Origin: Oreohelix idahoensis
Lineage: Eukaryota > Mollusca > Gastropoda > Stylommatophora > Oreohelicidae
Assembly: GCA_024509875.1 (NCBI GenBank)
Contig: JAMPIV010017579.1
Coordinates: forward strand, 58,501 to 122,500
DNA: 64,000 nt
Direction: 5' to 3'
This document shows positions 1-10,833 of the stretch, piece by piece. A program made the position numbers and the translations under genes. The stretch's first letter is position 1, and each line of letters begins with the position of its first letter. A model generated the notes under the pieces. It was not told the DNA's origin. It saw only the letters and a program-made list of their open reading frames with translations, and searched no databases.

Positions 1-526
1 ATCTGTTCAAGTTCCTTAGTAGTGTTAGCAAGGAAATGTAAAGGAACCGAATAGGGATGTACACGAATAGGTGTATCATCATTGAGAGTAATGTCATGAC
101 TAATAGCCGATGTGCGACCCGGGACGTCGGTCAATACATCTGGATAAGATTGTAATAGATTAGCAATCTGTAGACGCTGTTGCGGTGTAACCGTTGAAGA
201 GATGGTTACATCCCGCCAAGATTCAGTAGGTTGAACTACTGGTACCGGTAACGGTAACTGTACCTCAGGAAAAGAAGATTCTTCTTCCTGGATGACGGAT
301 AAGTTAGAATAATAACAAGTAGATACTGTGGTGTCATCTAGTTCATGAAAAATTGACTGTAAGTGTTCAGGACGTGTATGAAATTGCTTGAGCATGTTAA
401 TATGAAATATCTTTTTGTGTCCCTTGATATCTAAGACGTAATCAACGTCGGAAATTTTATCAATGACTTTGTAAGGACCATTCCAAGATATCAATAATTT
501 ATTGTTATTGTGAGGAAGTAACACAT
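1..526 (-). CDS. pol: Element A pol, integrase C-terminus to start of reverse transcriptase (partial)
   Basis: Read on the minus strand the whole stretch is one open frame of about 174 codons with no stop, running off the window edge. It starts in the integrase C-terminal module (ISWNGPYKVIDKI, then a basic KGHKKIFHINMLKQF motif that matches the same place in elements B, C and D) and passes an acidic linker into LTDVPGRTSAISHDITL, the conserved entry to Gypsy reverse transcriptase. Integrase therefore lies upstream of reverse transcriptase. The frame is the direct continuation of the integrase at 10834-11796: one copy of the duplicated CACAT removed, the two halves meet in frame. There is no start codon because this is the interior of an interrupted polyprotein. 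Confidence 0.85.
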
Positions 527-1117
527 TGTCGTAAATTTATTTTGAGAGAAAAGAGTCGTAGAAATAGTGGTCCGGTTTAGAGTGGAAAATGATGATGGAA
601 AGCTCAGTGATAGAAAATGTAGAGATTTAATAGTTGCTTCACAGCGTGCTGGAGGAGAGTAAAGACAGACTTATTTACGACAAATCGTGTCTCTCAATCT
701 TCTCTTTCACTCTCCTGGTCAAACAATTATTTGCCAGTTTTCCAGACTCGCATCTGCGCGCTCACCGCTTTCGGTGTTTTCAAACACACACACGACGTTG
801 ATACAAACTATATTAAACGAATAGGGGAAATTTTGGGCTTTGGGTATATCCAACACACAGAACTAAATGAGTTTAGGTGATTTTATTCACTTTAACATCA
901 ATCACTAAAAATATCAGATATTACATAAATTATCATAAGTACACAAATGCAAATAACAAGTTTGGGAGGGGGTGAAGAAGATTGGTATCGACTAAGCCCT
1001 TCCCGCTCATTAGACAAAGACAAACCCAGTCCAGAGATAGATAATATCAGGAACACGGGTACGTTAACCTAACAGTAAAGTTAATTACTCTGAAAGAGGT
1101 GTTACCAAGTTAGGTAT

Positions 1118-1965
1118 CATCTCATCTCAACCCATAACCCGTCATGGGTCGTAGGGGTGCCATGGTGGAAGCATCAGCAGACAGGGTCCTCCACTGCTCT
1201 CTATTCTCAGCAATGCGTACAAGTGTGGAGAAACCGTGTCCTGTCCATTCTTTGATGTTATCAGCCCAGGATTTTCTTTGCCTTCCTCTTCTCCGTTTAC
1301 CTTCGACTGTTCCCTGGAGGATCGTTTTCGAAAGGGAGTCATGACGAGTTACATGCCCAAACCAGGCAAGCTTTCGACGTTTCACTATTGACAAAAGTGG
1401 TTCTTGATGGCCTGCATAGGTGTTTATCTTCTCTCTAACGTAGACATTTGTTTTGTGCTCTTTATAGCAAATGCGCAAAATTCTTCTATAACATTTATGC
1501 TCGAAAGCCTGAATCCTTCGCTCCGTATCTGCAGTGAGTGTCCAGCCCTCACACCCATACAAGAGAATAGATAATACAAGTGATTTGTATAATTTGATCT
1601 TCACAGGAAAACTGATGTTACTTTTCCAGATCACATTCAGCCTTGTCGTGGCAGCTGAGGCCATCTCAAGTCTTGTCTTGATTTCTTTATTTGATCTTCC
1701 ATCACTACATATAGTGGACCCGAGATATTTAAAGGTGTTAACTTCTTCTAACGTTTGCCCATTTAACGTAATGTTGGTCGGAACATGTTTCTTATGGCTA
1801 TTCACCAATATCTTGCTTTTTTCTATATTAATTTCCATCCCATATGTTCTTGTTACTTTCTCCAGTCTAGAGGTAAGGTCTTGAAGTTCTGATTCTGTTC
1901 GAGCTATCAGATCAATATCATCAGCAAAACGTAGATTACACAGAGGTCGGCCTCCAATCGATATG
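1118..1965 (-). mobile_element. 5-prime-truncated RTE-like LINE inserted in the LTR of element B
   Basis: The segment is absent from the other LTR of B, and is flanked by the exact 11-bp duplication AAGTTAGGTAT (1107-1117 and 1966-1976). On the minus strand it ends in a short GATGAGATGAT-type tail rather than poly(A), as is common in RTE-like LINEs. Only the last 850 bp were copied, the usual result of incomplete target-primed reverse transcription. Confidence 0.92.
1122..1965 (-). pseudogene. LINE reverse transcriptase C-terminal part (RTE-like)
   Basis: The open frame runs from the truncation point to a stop near the LINE tail, about 280 codons. It begins in reverse transcriptase motif C, FADD at 1917-1928, and continues through the thumb (TFKYLGSTICSDG), the LYGCEGWTL segment and the conserved C-terminal KLAWFGHVTRHDS and GRQRKSWADNI motifs typical of animal LINE polyproteins. 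The endonuclease and the first reverse transcriptase motifs are missing, so it cannot move by itself. No stop or shift interrupts what is left, which agrees with a recent insertion. Confidence 0.9.
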
Positions 1966-3416
1966 AAGTTAGGTATAAGTGATAGAAAAAAAAACCTGTT
2001 CTTGCCAGCTGTTCTTCCCTTTACTAAGCAAATGGAAAGGAGGTGGTTTTAAACAGAGTTAACAAATTATCAGCTCTCCCACTTAAAGGAACAATGTAGG
2101 GTATACAGAAAAGATATATGTTACCAGGTAAGCAAGTTAACAAAATGGTCACACAAAAGAATTAATTTCCTGTCATTCATACACGCGCTAGCAAAGGCCT
2201 TCACTCATCTTGCTCTCACTTACCGATTGTGAAAAAATCTTGCACTCCATAGAATAACACAACAGCAGTTACACCTCAACTAAATGTATGAGTGTTTGTT
2301 CAAGTTCTAGCCCCAGATTATCGGGTAGGCGGTCAGCACATAAAAGGATCCCGTAATCGCTGGAAAATGAATCTGTAGTTGTGTCTCTTTTCTTAATAAC
2401 AGTTTCTATGGGAGGGCACGGTCTCTGATACCGGGGTGAGGATGGTGTGGTCTATTTGACTATGCCGCGGATAATAAAATTCTTACGCGTGCTGGTACAC
2501 TTTATCCGTGAGGTATGGTTTAAGTCCAGTGAGCAAAATACTCACATCACTGTTCAGGAAATTATGAATTAACTCTCTGTGTCAGTAAACTAACAAAGCT
2601 CGGGCCAGTGTTCTTCTTCCCGTTACGACTTAAGTTGTTTGATGGTGCGTTAAATTTGTCTTTGGGTGTGCTTTCTTTGCTATAAGTTAGATAGCGGAAT
2701 TCCAAACATAGAATCGCCTCAAAGATTAAAAATTTACACAGTCTCAACAAGTTCTGCGTCAGGGGAACTCTACACACTGTTTATGCTTTGCTTTGCTTAG
2801 ATTGATTTCTTTATTGCTTTCTTAATGCTGGGATCGCACCGGTTACGATCACTCGCTTTGCACAGAATTAGAAATCACTGCAAATATATATAAAATCCAG
2901 GGGAAAATCTATAACAGGATTTCAATAAAGCTAGTGCTTCTGTAAAGGTCTGGCCAGCGAGTGATAACGTGTCTAGTTCTTCATGGTCTATTTAGCTAAA
3001 ATGAAATGTAAGTTGAGTGGGACATGATAAACTTGACAACTTATTTGATCTCACGAACTTTTGGGGATCTGACCGCCAAATCAAGAGAAGAAGCCGCCCC
3101 CTGGTCTTCGTATCCGCTCGCTGCTGCCCGTTTCGCTTTCCCCCGTTCGCTCGGTTCCTCGATTGACACCGAGACGCGAAATTAGCGGCAAGCAACTGCG
3201 TCTCGTATCAGGGAAAACTACTGTCTTTGATAGCGCCGATAGTCTCCCCTAAGATCTCTCGGTCTGTCTCTTTGATCTCGTCGCTGTATCCTACATGAGT
3301 CCCGGTGGAATGCGTTCTGGCAAACGAAAAGTTACAACAAATGTTCAGGGGTTCTAATGTTATGAAAAGCTAAAAGTCCCTTTAAATCATCCATCATATC
3401 AGGGAGAATTCACTTG

Positions 3417-5345
3417 TCAAACTAGACGTACGTCACAATCGTCCCCACTTTTAGACATGAAATCATTTTTCATGTTTTCATTTTTGACAATGGAGGTGAC
3501 CTGATTGGTGATTTTAGGATGAGTGGTATCTTCAGTTTGCTCTTCTTCCTCTGTAGACCAGTTTCTACTCAGAAAATCAGCCCCGACATTCTGTCTTCCC
3601 GGAATATATTCCACTTTGAAAGAATAGACGCTTAGAAGGAGGGCCCAACGCATGATCCTAGCGTTAAATTCTTTATTGGCACCAAGAAATGCTAACGGAG
3701 CGTGGTCTGTTTGCACCGTGAAAGATGTACCATAAAGAAACTCATGATGGCGTCTGATACCGTCAATCAGAGCAAGACATTCCCTTTCAACTACGCTGTA
3801 GTTCCGTTCCGCTTTATTTAATTTCCGACTGCCATAGGCAACTGGAAATAGCATGTTCAGGTCACTGTCATCGGCTTGAAGCAGTGTTGACCCGATGCCC
3901 TGACCTGACGCGTCGACTCTCAGTACAAAAGGTTTCTTGAGGTCAGGCAACCTCAAAATGGGGTATGCAGACAACTGTCCTTTCAAAGTGCTATACGCGT
4001 GTTCGCACTTTTGATCCCATATGACCTTATCAGGACAACCTTTCTTTGTGAGGTCAGTCAGAGGTGCCGTCAGTCCGTTGAAGTTCTGGATGTACTTCTG
4101 ATAGTATGCACATAGCGATATGAAGGAACGTACGTCTTTCTTCGTTCGGGGTCTTTTTGCTGCCACAATTTTCTCCACGTTCTTCTTAATAGGCCAACTG
4201 CATCCGTGAGAAATAGTGTGCCCCAGGAAGTCTAACTGTTCAAAACCCGATGAGACATTTGCTAGGTCTGGCTGTGAGACCCGTTTCCTGTAGTCTCCTG
4301 AGGAGCATAGCAACCGTAGCAATATGTTCTTCATAGGTTTCCGATGCAATTAAGATGTCATCCATGAAATTATGGATATGGGGACTTTGCAAAGGTTGTA
4401 GAAGCTTCCTCATCATCCTGGTGAACACTCCTGGTGCATTATGCAAACCGAACGGCATCACGTTAAATGTGTAATGTCCTTCACTAGTGCTGAAAGCTAA
4501 CAAAGGTTTAATTTCCTCCTTGACTGGTATTTGATAATAACCTTTACTGAGGTCAATCTTGGAGAAGATCTTAGCTTTGCTGAGCTTGGTGAACAACTCA
4601 GAAACAGTTTGGAGAGGTTCGGGCTGGAATTCCGTTACAGCGTTTAGCAACCTGTAATCAATGCACAGCCGAACTTCCTTATTGGGCTTCTGCAACAGCA
4701 CTACACTCGAGCTGTAAGGAGATGTAGACTCACTGATAATTCCTGCCTGACGCAGCTTGTCTATTTCTCCGCGAAGTGCATCAGCTTTAGCGTACGGGAT
4801 GGGGTAAACTCTGGTTTGAACAGGGGTCTCGTTTGTTAATTTCATATCAAATTCAATGAGATTTGTTCGACCAGGTACATCCGTTAAAACTGCACTGTAC
4901 TGTTTTAGTAGAGCCCTAGTTTCTGTTTGTTGTTCTGGTGAGAGATTGTCGCCGAACTTGACATCTTTAAAGGATTCTGTGGGTTGCAATGGATACTCCA
5001 TGCAACCATCATCATCTTCCTCGTCTTCCGTTGCTATGGCGACAGCCAGGAGATGCTCGGAGGATGGCACCGGTCTTTCCAAATATTTCTTTAGCAGATT
5101 TATGTGGAAGACCTTCTCCTTTCCTTTGATGGAGATCTTGTAGTTGGTACGTGAGATCTTTTTAAGGACGGTAAACGGTCCTTGCCATCCGATGCGAAGT
5201 TTATTGCTTCCGGTTGGAAGTAGCAATAGGACTTTCTCCCCTGGTTGTAGTTCTCTCTCTTTTGCAGCTTTGTTGTATCTTTTAGTAATTTTAGCGCGGG
5301 CTTTCTTAAGGTTGGTAGTAGCTAGATCCCATCCTAGCTTTAGCT
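3417..5345 (-). pseudogene. pol: Element B reverse transcriptase and RNase H
   Basis: Two overlapping frames joined by a one-base shift near 4250. Upstream frame: tail of integrase (LRIGWQGPFTVLKKI, KGKEKVFHINLLKKY), acidic linker, then reverse transcriptase with VRLCIDYRLLNAVT, KIDLSKGYYQIPV, MPFGLHNAP and the catalytic FMDD at 4357-4368. Downstream frame: FLGHTISHG, FISLCAYYQKYI, then RNase H with its acidic residues in VDASG, ERECLAL and TDHAPL, ending RQNVGADFLSRN. The frame runs a few codons into the LTR before stopping. This is the Gypsy type of reverse transcriptase, and there is no integrase after the RNase H, only a PPT and LTR. Confidence 0.93.
3438..3452 (-). promoter_or_regulatory. 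Element B polypurine tract
   Basis: On the minus strand a purine-rich run (AAAAGTGGGGACGAT) directly precedes the LTR start TGTGACG. This is the expected site for plus-strand DNA priming. It overlaps the last RNase H codons. Confidence 0.6.
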
Positions 5346-6235
5346 TTCCTTAAGCTCAGATACATACTTGCTTGCAGAGACGACTGTCTCGTCAGCCTTC
5401 TGGTCTGTCAGGGACCGAAGTAAGGCTTCTAGTGGCCCCTTAATAGGTCTGCCAAATAAAAGTGTAGCTGGCGCAAAACCCGTAGACGCTTGGGGTACCT
5501 CTCGGTAGGCGAATAAGGCAGCCGATATATATTGGTCCCAGTCTTCCGGTTTCTCCTGACCCAGCTTACGTAACATCATGGTGAGGGTACCGTTAAAACG
5601 TTCCACGAGCCCATTTCCGGCCGGATGGTAGGGACTTGTGTGGATATGTTTGGCCCTCAAGATCTTAAAGATCTCCTCCATTAACAGGCTACGGAATTGG
5701 GATCCATTGTCCGTCAAAACTTGTTGAGGGAATCCCAACCGTGTAAAAATTTGCACAAGGGCTTCTGCGACATGCTTGGAATTAGTGCATGGTAGCGGTA
5801 CGGCTTCGGCCCACATAGTGCAAGTGTCAACTAAGTCAGGATGAACCTGTTCCTTCTTTTGGTCTTTTCCAGAGGACCAATAATGTCGACAGCAACCCGT
5901 TCAAATGGAGTCCCTACTATTGGCATTTGCCCCATAGGTACTGGGGGTGTCAAGTGCTTGGGTGCTACCCGTTGGCACTGGGCGCAGGATTTCACGTACC
6001 TGACAATGTCAGAGTTCATTCCTGGCCACCAATAGTGGTTTTTTATTCGCTGAATAGTGGCGTTTTGTCCCATGTGTCCGCTAAAGGGAAGAGAGTGCCC
6101 CATTTCTAAGATCTGGTTTCTGTACTGCGTCGGTACTAGGAGCTGGTTATTCCCCGTGTCCGGGTTGCCCGTTCTACGATACAATACACCATCCTTAGAA
6201 AAGATGTCTCCGTTGTGTCTGGGGTCCTTAGCCAT
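5340..6235 (-). pseudogene. pol: Element B integrase
   Basis: Two frames with a one-base shift near 5820. The N-terminal zinc-binding module is intact (H in GHSLPFSGHMG, then CAQC), followed by YWWPGMNSDIVRYV. The catalytic core shows the first Asp in VAVDIIGPL, the second in LTDNGSQF and the Glu in GNGLVERFNGTL, then AYREVPQASTG and LLFGRPIKGPLEALL. A second shift near 5345 separates it from the C-terminal module, which shares a frame with reverse transcriptase. It lies upstream of reverse transcriptase, between protease and RT, unlike ordinary Gypsy elements where integrase comes last. Confidence 0.93.
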
Positions 6236-6860
6236 GGGCAGTTTTTTTAAAGCAGGGCGCCAGAGTAGGGTCCTTTTGTTGCGCCTCCTTCAGTTCATTC
6301 GGCAACAAGTTTGGCGCAGGCTCCCTCTCCTTCTTGGCTTGCCCTCTTGTGGTTACCGCTGCCACAATCGGCTCCTTAGGTCTCCCAATGAACACATATC
6401 TACATCCCAGGATAACTGGGTAGATCGGATCATCCATTATGGCCGCTTTAATAACTCCTCTGACAAAGTCAGAGTGTATTTCTACCAGTGCGATAGGAAG
6501 CGTCCTGGGTGCATCACTCCTGAAAACTCCACTAAGTTTGACGGTTTCCTCTGTCTCCTGACGGGTTTGACTAGGTGCCTAGCGACAATACAATCAAAAC
6601 TTAATCCAGTGTCAAAAAGACAAGTAGTAGAGGTACCGTTCAAAATTACAGTTCCTCGAGTTGAGGGTCGGTCCCCCTCAGGTTGAGAATCACTGACATT
6701 GACTCTACCTTTCGAGGCTGTATGCAAACATCCAATGCGGTTTGCACCGGTTTGTTTGCCCTGATCAGACGTTCCTGGTGTAGGGGTCTTCCCTTTTCCT
6801 TGACCTTGGTGGCCGCGCTGCCACGTAGGCTTGTTGGGTTGATCAGAATTGTTGTTGGGG
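6228..6860 (-). pseudogene. pol: Element B aspartic protease and linker to integrase
   Basis: After a frame change at a run of 12 G (6857-6868), the frame gives a polar Gly/Gln/Lys-rich stretch and then a retropepsin-like domain: RGTVILNG, active site LFDTGLS at about 6603-6620, then DDPIYPVILG and the linker VTTRGQAKKERE. A further shift lies near 6500. The protease would cut the Gag-Pol polyprotein. Elements C and D have the same DTG domain at the same place. Confidence 0.85.
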
Positions 6861-7968
6861 GGGGGGGGTATCGGGTTTTGTAGAATTTCGATTTTTCCTG
6901 GGGAGGTTTCTGGGTATTGTTATCTCGTTGGTTATAATGTTGAGAGGAAGTGGAAGAATAGGATGCCTGTTCTAGATTCTGTTTTCGAGATGGCTCATCG
7001 GTGGGTTTACGTTTAGTGCTGGGAAGTTCGGCCATTGCATTGCTATAGCGTTCGGCTTTATTGAGTATGTCTTCAAGCCTGACTGCCCCCTGTTCAGCCA
7101 AAAATCTACGTGTTTCATTCGACAAAGTGGATTTTATCTGCTCCACAAGAACAAGTTCGAGGAGTCCCTCATATGAAAGAGGTAGGTCAGATAATTCAAT
7201 GCACTTTGTCAGATAACCCGTGAGACGTGAAGAGAACTGGGGAAATGTTTCCGTGCTCTCTTTTCGGCTGTTTCTGAACAACTGCAGAAACTTTCGGGCA
7301 GTCATCTCAAACTGCTGTAGTAAGGCCTTTTTCAACATGTCGTAATCATGTTGATTCGGTCCCAGCTTTGTGTACACGTCATAAGCATTGCCTTTCAGTG
7401 ACGTTGAAAGTTTGAGCGCCCAGCGGGTACTCTCTAACCCATAAAGATTCGCGAGTCTCTCGAATTTTTCTAGGTAGCTGTCAATTTTTTCGTTAGGGCT
7501 AGGAAAAGATTCTAAAGAAAACGACATAGCAGTTAATTGGGCAGATTGAGTACTGGAGAGGTCCATTGATTGAGACTGGGGCGAAGACGGCTCTCCGTTA
7601 GTCGAAGTAGAGGCGCCCCGACTCTCTAGAGCCTTAAGCGCCAGTTGATGCTGTCTTTCCTTGTCTCTCTCTCTCTCTCTGCGAGTTTCCATCTCTGCTT
7701 CAATTTTCTTCTGTTCCAAAAGACGTTCTTCCGCTTCTTTCTTATCTGCCCTCTCCTGGGCTTCTCTCCTCTCTGTTCTTTCTTTCTCTTCCTTCCTCTC
7801 AGCTTCGGCTCTCTGTTGCTTCGCCTTCCTCTCAGCTTCGGCTCTCTGTTGCTCCGCGTCATATATTTCCAATTCCTGGTTAATAAACGCGTTTGCAGCT
7901 TCTGCATCTAATCCTGCCTCTTTCGCTTCCAGCCTCAAGATGGACCTCATCTTTATCCTCTCTGCCAT
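6857..7968 (-). CDS. gag: Element B Gag
   Basis: Starts MAERIKMRSILRLEAKEAG, like the Gag of element D (MAERAKLRQMLRQEAREEG). Residues about 35-115 are a highly charged Glu/Arg/Lys/Gln coiled coil with internal repeats (QQRAEAERKAK, QQRAEAERKEE). From about 150 follows a capsid-like domain typical of Gypsy/retrotransposon Gag (YLEKFERLANLYG, WALKLSTSLKGNAYDVY, FPQFSSRLTGYLTKC, FLAEQGAVRLEDIL). No CCHC knuckle is found before the frame break at the G run. The protein would form the virus-like particle in the cytoplasm. Confidence 0.85.
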
Positions 7969-8780
7969 TGTTAAAGAATAAGATGAAGTATGCTTAGAGA
8001 ACTAGTAAGAAGAAACGCGAAAGGGAGGAACTCTGAACCGCTACGAGAAAAAAACACAAGTACAAATTTACCTGTGTTACCTCCTACCTGTACTGTGCAA
8101 ACTTATCGCTGCTATTATCTGGCAATTAAGGCTCTAAACGCAAGCGACTATGCCACTAAATGGTAAGTTACACTGGAAAAGAATCTACTTTTACTAACAG
8201 TAGAGAAAAATTTATATTAAAACAATTTAAAAGCAAAAAAAAAAAAAATTTCCCCTAAATTTTAAATCTCTGACAACAAACTCCGTCCCTAAAGTCAATT
8301 ATTGAGATGAGACGTTGTTAACTTAATTTTTAAAAATCAGAACAATCCGTCTTTAGCTAAGCTCAACTCTTTTTGACTTCAAAAACCTTTGTGACTGTAA
8401 AACAATCACGCAATCCCAGCAACTCTTATAAAGAAAGCAATTGAATTATCTCCGCCAGAGGATAATAAAATAGCCAATATATTTGTTTGTCTGTACTTTC
8501 TACTGCTGTGGAGAGAAAACAACCTGTAAATATGCTGTGTGGACAACCCAAATACTTAAAGAACGTTTGTCTAGGGGTGTAATTATTTATTTATTTCCCT
8601 AATTCACAAAGACAAATCATTCACACTCTACCTAGTTAGACCCAAACTAAATCAGACTCTCAATATCTTTAACCCGGCTATGCGATTGCCTCAAATGTAG
8701 CTCAAGATCCCAGAACCAGCCCACAAATATGTGTGCATCAAATGTATCTCAAAATTATCCCAGACGAGCCGGCCAAATAT
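7969..8780 (-). other. Element B untranslated leader
   Basis: About 810 bp without a coding frame between the gag start and the 5-prime LTR. It is A/T-rich, with A runs near 8236-8248. The primer-binding site is at its LTR end. Nothing else is recognised. Confidence 0.6.
8757..8775 (-). promoter_or_regulatory. Element B primer-binding site
   Basis: Minus-strand TGGCCGGCTCGTCTGGGAT lies five bases inside the LTR end ACA. It resembles the proline-tRNA primer site known from gammaretroviruses, and it has the same five-base offset and similar sequence as in element C. The matching tRNA is an inference. Confidence 0.6.
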
Positions 8781-10833
8781 TGTCGTAAATTTATTTTGAG
8801 AGAAAAGAGTCGTAGAAATAGTGGTCCGGTTTAGAGTGGAAAATGATGATGGAAAGCTCAGTGATAGAAATGTAGAGATTTAATAGTTGCTTCACAGCGT
8901 GCTGGAGGAGAGTAAAGACAGACTTATTTACGACAAATCGTGTCTCTCAATCTTCTCTTTCACTCTCCTGGTCAAACAATTATTTGCCAGTTTTCCAGAC
9001 TCGCATCTGCGCGCTCACCGCTTTCGGTGTTTTCAAACACACACACGACGTTGATACAAACTATATTAAACGAATAGGGGAAATGTTGGGCTTTGGGTAT
9101 ATGCAACACACAGAACTAAATGAGTTTAGGTGATTTTATTCACTTTAACATCAATCACTAAAAATATCAGATATTACATAAATTATCATAAGTACACAAA
9201 TGCAAATAACAAGTTTGGGAGGGGGTGAAGAAGATTGGTATCGACTAAGCCCTTCCCGCTCATTAGACAAAGACAAACCCAGTCCAGAGATAGATAATAT
9301 CAGGAACACGGGTACGTTAACCTAACAGTAAAGTTAATTACTCTGAAAGAGGTGTTACCAAGTTAGGTATAAGTGATAGAAAAAAAAAACCTGTTCTTCC
9401 CAGCTGTTCTTCCCTTTACTAAGCAAATGGAAAGGAGGTGGTTTTAAACAGAGTTAACAAATTATCAACTCTCCCACTTAAAGGAACAATGTAGGGTATA
9501 CAGAAAAGATATATGTTACCAGGTAAGCAAGTTAACAAAATGGTCACACAAAAGAATTAATTTCCTGTCATTCATACACGCGCTAGCAAAGGCCTTCACT
9601 CATCTTGCTCTCACTTACCGATTGTGAAAAAAATCTTGCACTCCATAGAATAACACAACAGCAGTTACACCTCAACTAAATGTATGAGTGTTTTTTCAAG
9701 TTCTAGCCCCAGATTATCGGGTAGGCGGTCAGCACATAAAAGGATCCCGTAATCGCTGGAAAATGAATCTGTAGTTGTGTCTCTTTTCTTAATAACAGTT
9801 TCTATGGGAGGGCACGGTCTCTGATACCGGGGTGAGGATGGTGTGGTCTATTTGACTATGCCGCGGATAATAAAATTCTTACGCGTGCTGGTACACTTTA
9901 TCCGTGAGGTATGGTTTAAGTCCAGTGAGAAAACTAGTCACATCACTGTTCAGGAAATTATGAATTAACTCTCTGTGTCAGTAAACTAACAAAGCTCGGG
10001 CCAGTGTTCTTCTTCCCGTTACGACTTAAGTTGTTTGATGGTGCGTTAAATTTGTCTTTGGGTGTGCTTTCTTTGCTATAAGTTAGATAGCGGAATTCCA
10101 AACATAGAATCGCCTCAAAGATTAAAAATTTACACAGTCTCAACAAGTTCTGCGTCAGGGGAACTCTACACACTGTTTATGCTTTGCTTTGCTTAGATTG
10201 ATTTCTTTATTGCTTTCTTAATGCTGGGATCGCACCGGTTACGATCACTCGCTTTGCACAGAATTAGAAATCACTGCAAATATATATAAAATCCAGGGGA
10301 AAATCTATAACAGGATTTCAATAAAGCTAGTGCTTCTGTAAAGGTCTGGCCAGCGAGTGATAACGTGTCTAGTTCTTCATGGTCTATTTAGCTAAAATGA
10401 AATGTAAGTTGAGTGGGACATGATAAACTTGACAACTTATTTGATCTCACGAACTTTTGGGGATCTGACCGCCAAATCAAGAGAAGAAGCCGCCCCCTGG
10501 TCTTCGTATCCGCTCGCTGCTGCCCGTTTCGCTTTCCACCGTTCGCTCGGTTCCTCGATTGACACCGAGACGCGAAATTAGCGGCAAGCAACTGCGTCTC
10601 GTATCAGGGAAAACTACTGTCTTTGATAGCGCCGATAGTCTCCCCTAAGATCTCTCGGTCTGTCTCTTTGATCTCGTCGCTGTATCCTACATGAGTCCCG
10701 GTGGAATGCGTTCTGGCAAACGAAAAAATACAACAAATGTTCAGGGGTTCTAATGTTATGAAAAGCTAAAAGTCCCTTTAAATCATCCATCATATCAGGG
10801 AGAATTCACTTGTCAAACTAGACGTACGTCACA
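8781..10833 (-). repeat. Element B LTR (5-prime LTR in element orientation)
   Basis: 2053 bp, near-identical to 527-3437 apart from the LINE in the latter. Small differences include the length of an A run near 9380 and scattered substitutions. It ends GACGTACGTCACA and is followed by the target duplication CACAT. No long coding frame. Confidence 0.93.

Larger units (their letters stand above)
527..3437 (-). repeat. Element B LTR (3-prime LTR in element orientation), carries a LINE insertion
   Basis: On the plus strand it opens TGTCGTAAATTT and closes GACGTACGTCACA, the same ends as the copy at 8781. Without the 848-bp LINE piece and its duplicated 11 bp it is about 2.05 kb, the same as its partner. 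It has short duplicated open frames (2562-2777, 2992-3195) that merely mirror those of the other LTR and look non-coding. An A/T-rich stretch near 2883-2895 could be a TATA box, but this is only a guess. Confidence 0.93.
527..10833 (-). mobile_element. LTR retrotransposon B, complete, Gmr1-like gene order, inserted in element A
   Basis: Two near-identical LTRs (527-3437 and 8781-10833; TGT...ACA ends) enclose gag, protease, integrase, reverse transcriptase and RNase H read from right to left. The bases just outside are CACAT at 522-526 and CACAT at 10834-10838, an exact 5-bp target duplication. A PPT-like purine run abuts the 3-prime LTR and a primer site abuts the 5-prime LTR. The protein frames are broken at several points (near 6860, 6500, 5820, 5345 and 4250), mostly single-base shifts at homopolymers. 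The LTRs look about 99 percent alike by eye apart from one LINE insertion, so the insertion is recent. Confidence 0.93.

Noticed and set aside
2562..3195. Open frames of 67-71 codons repeated at 9958-10173 and 10388-10591
   Set aside because: They are duplicated only because both LTRs of element B contain them. No motifs, and no sign of selection can be seen.
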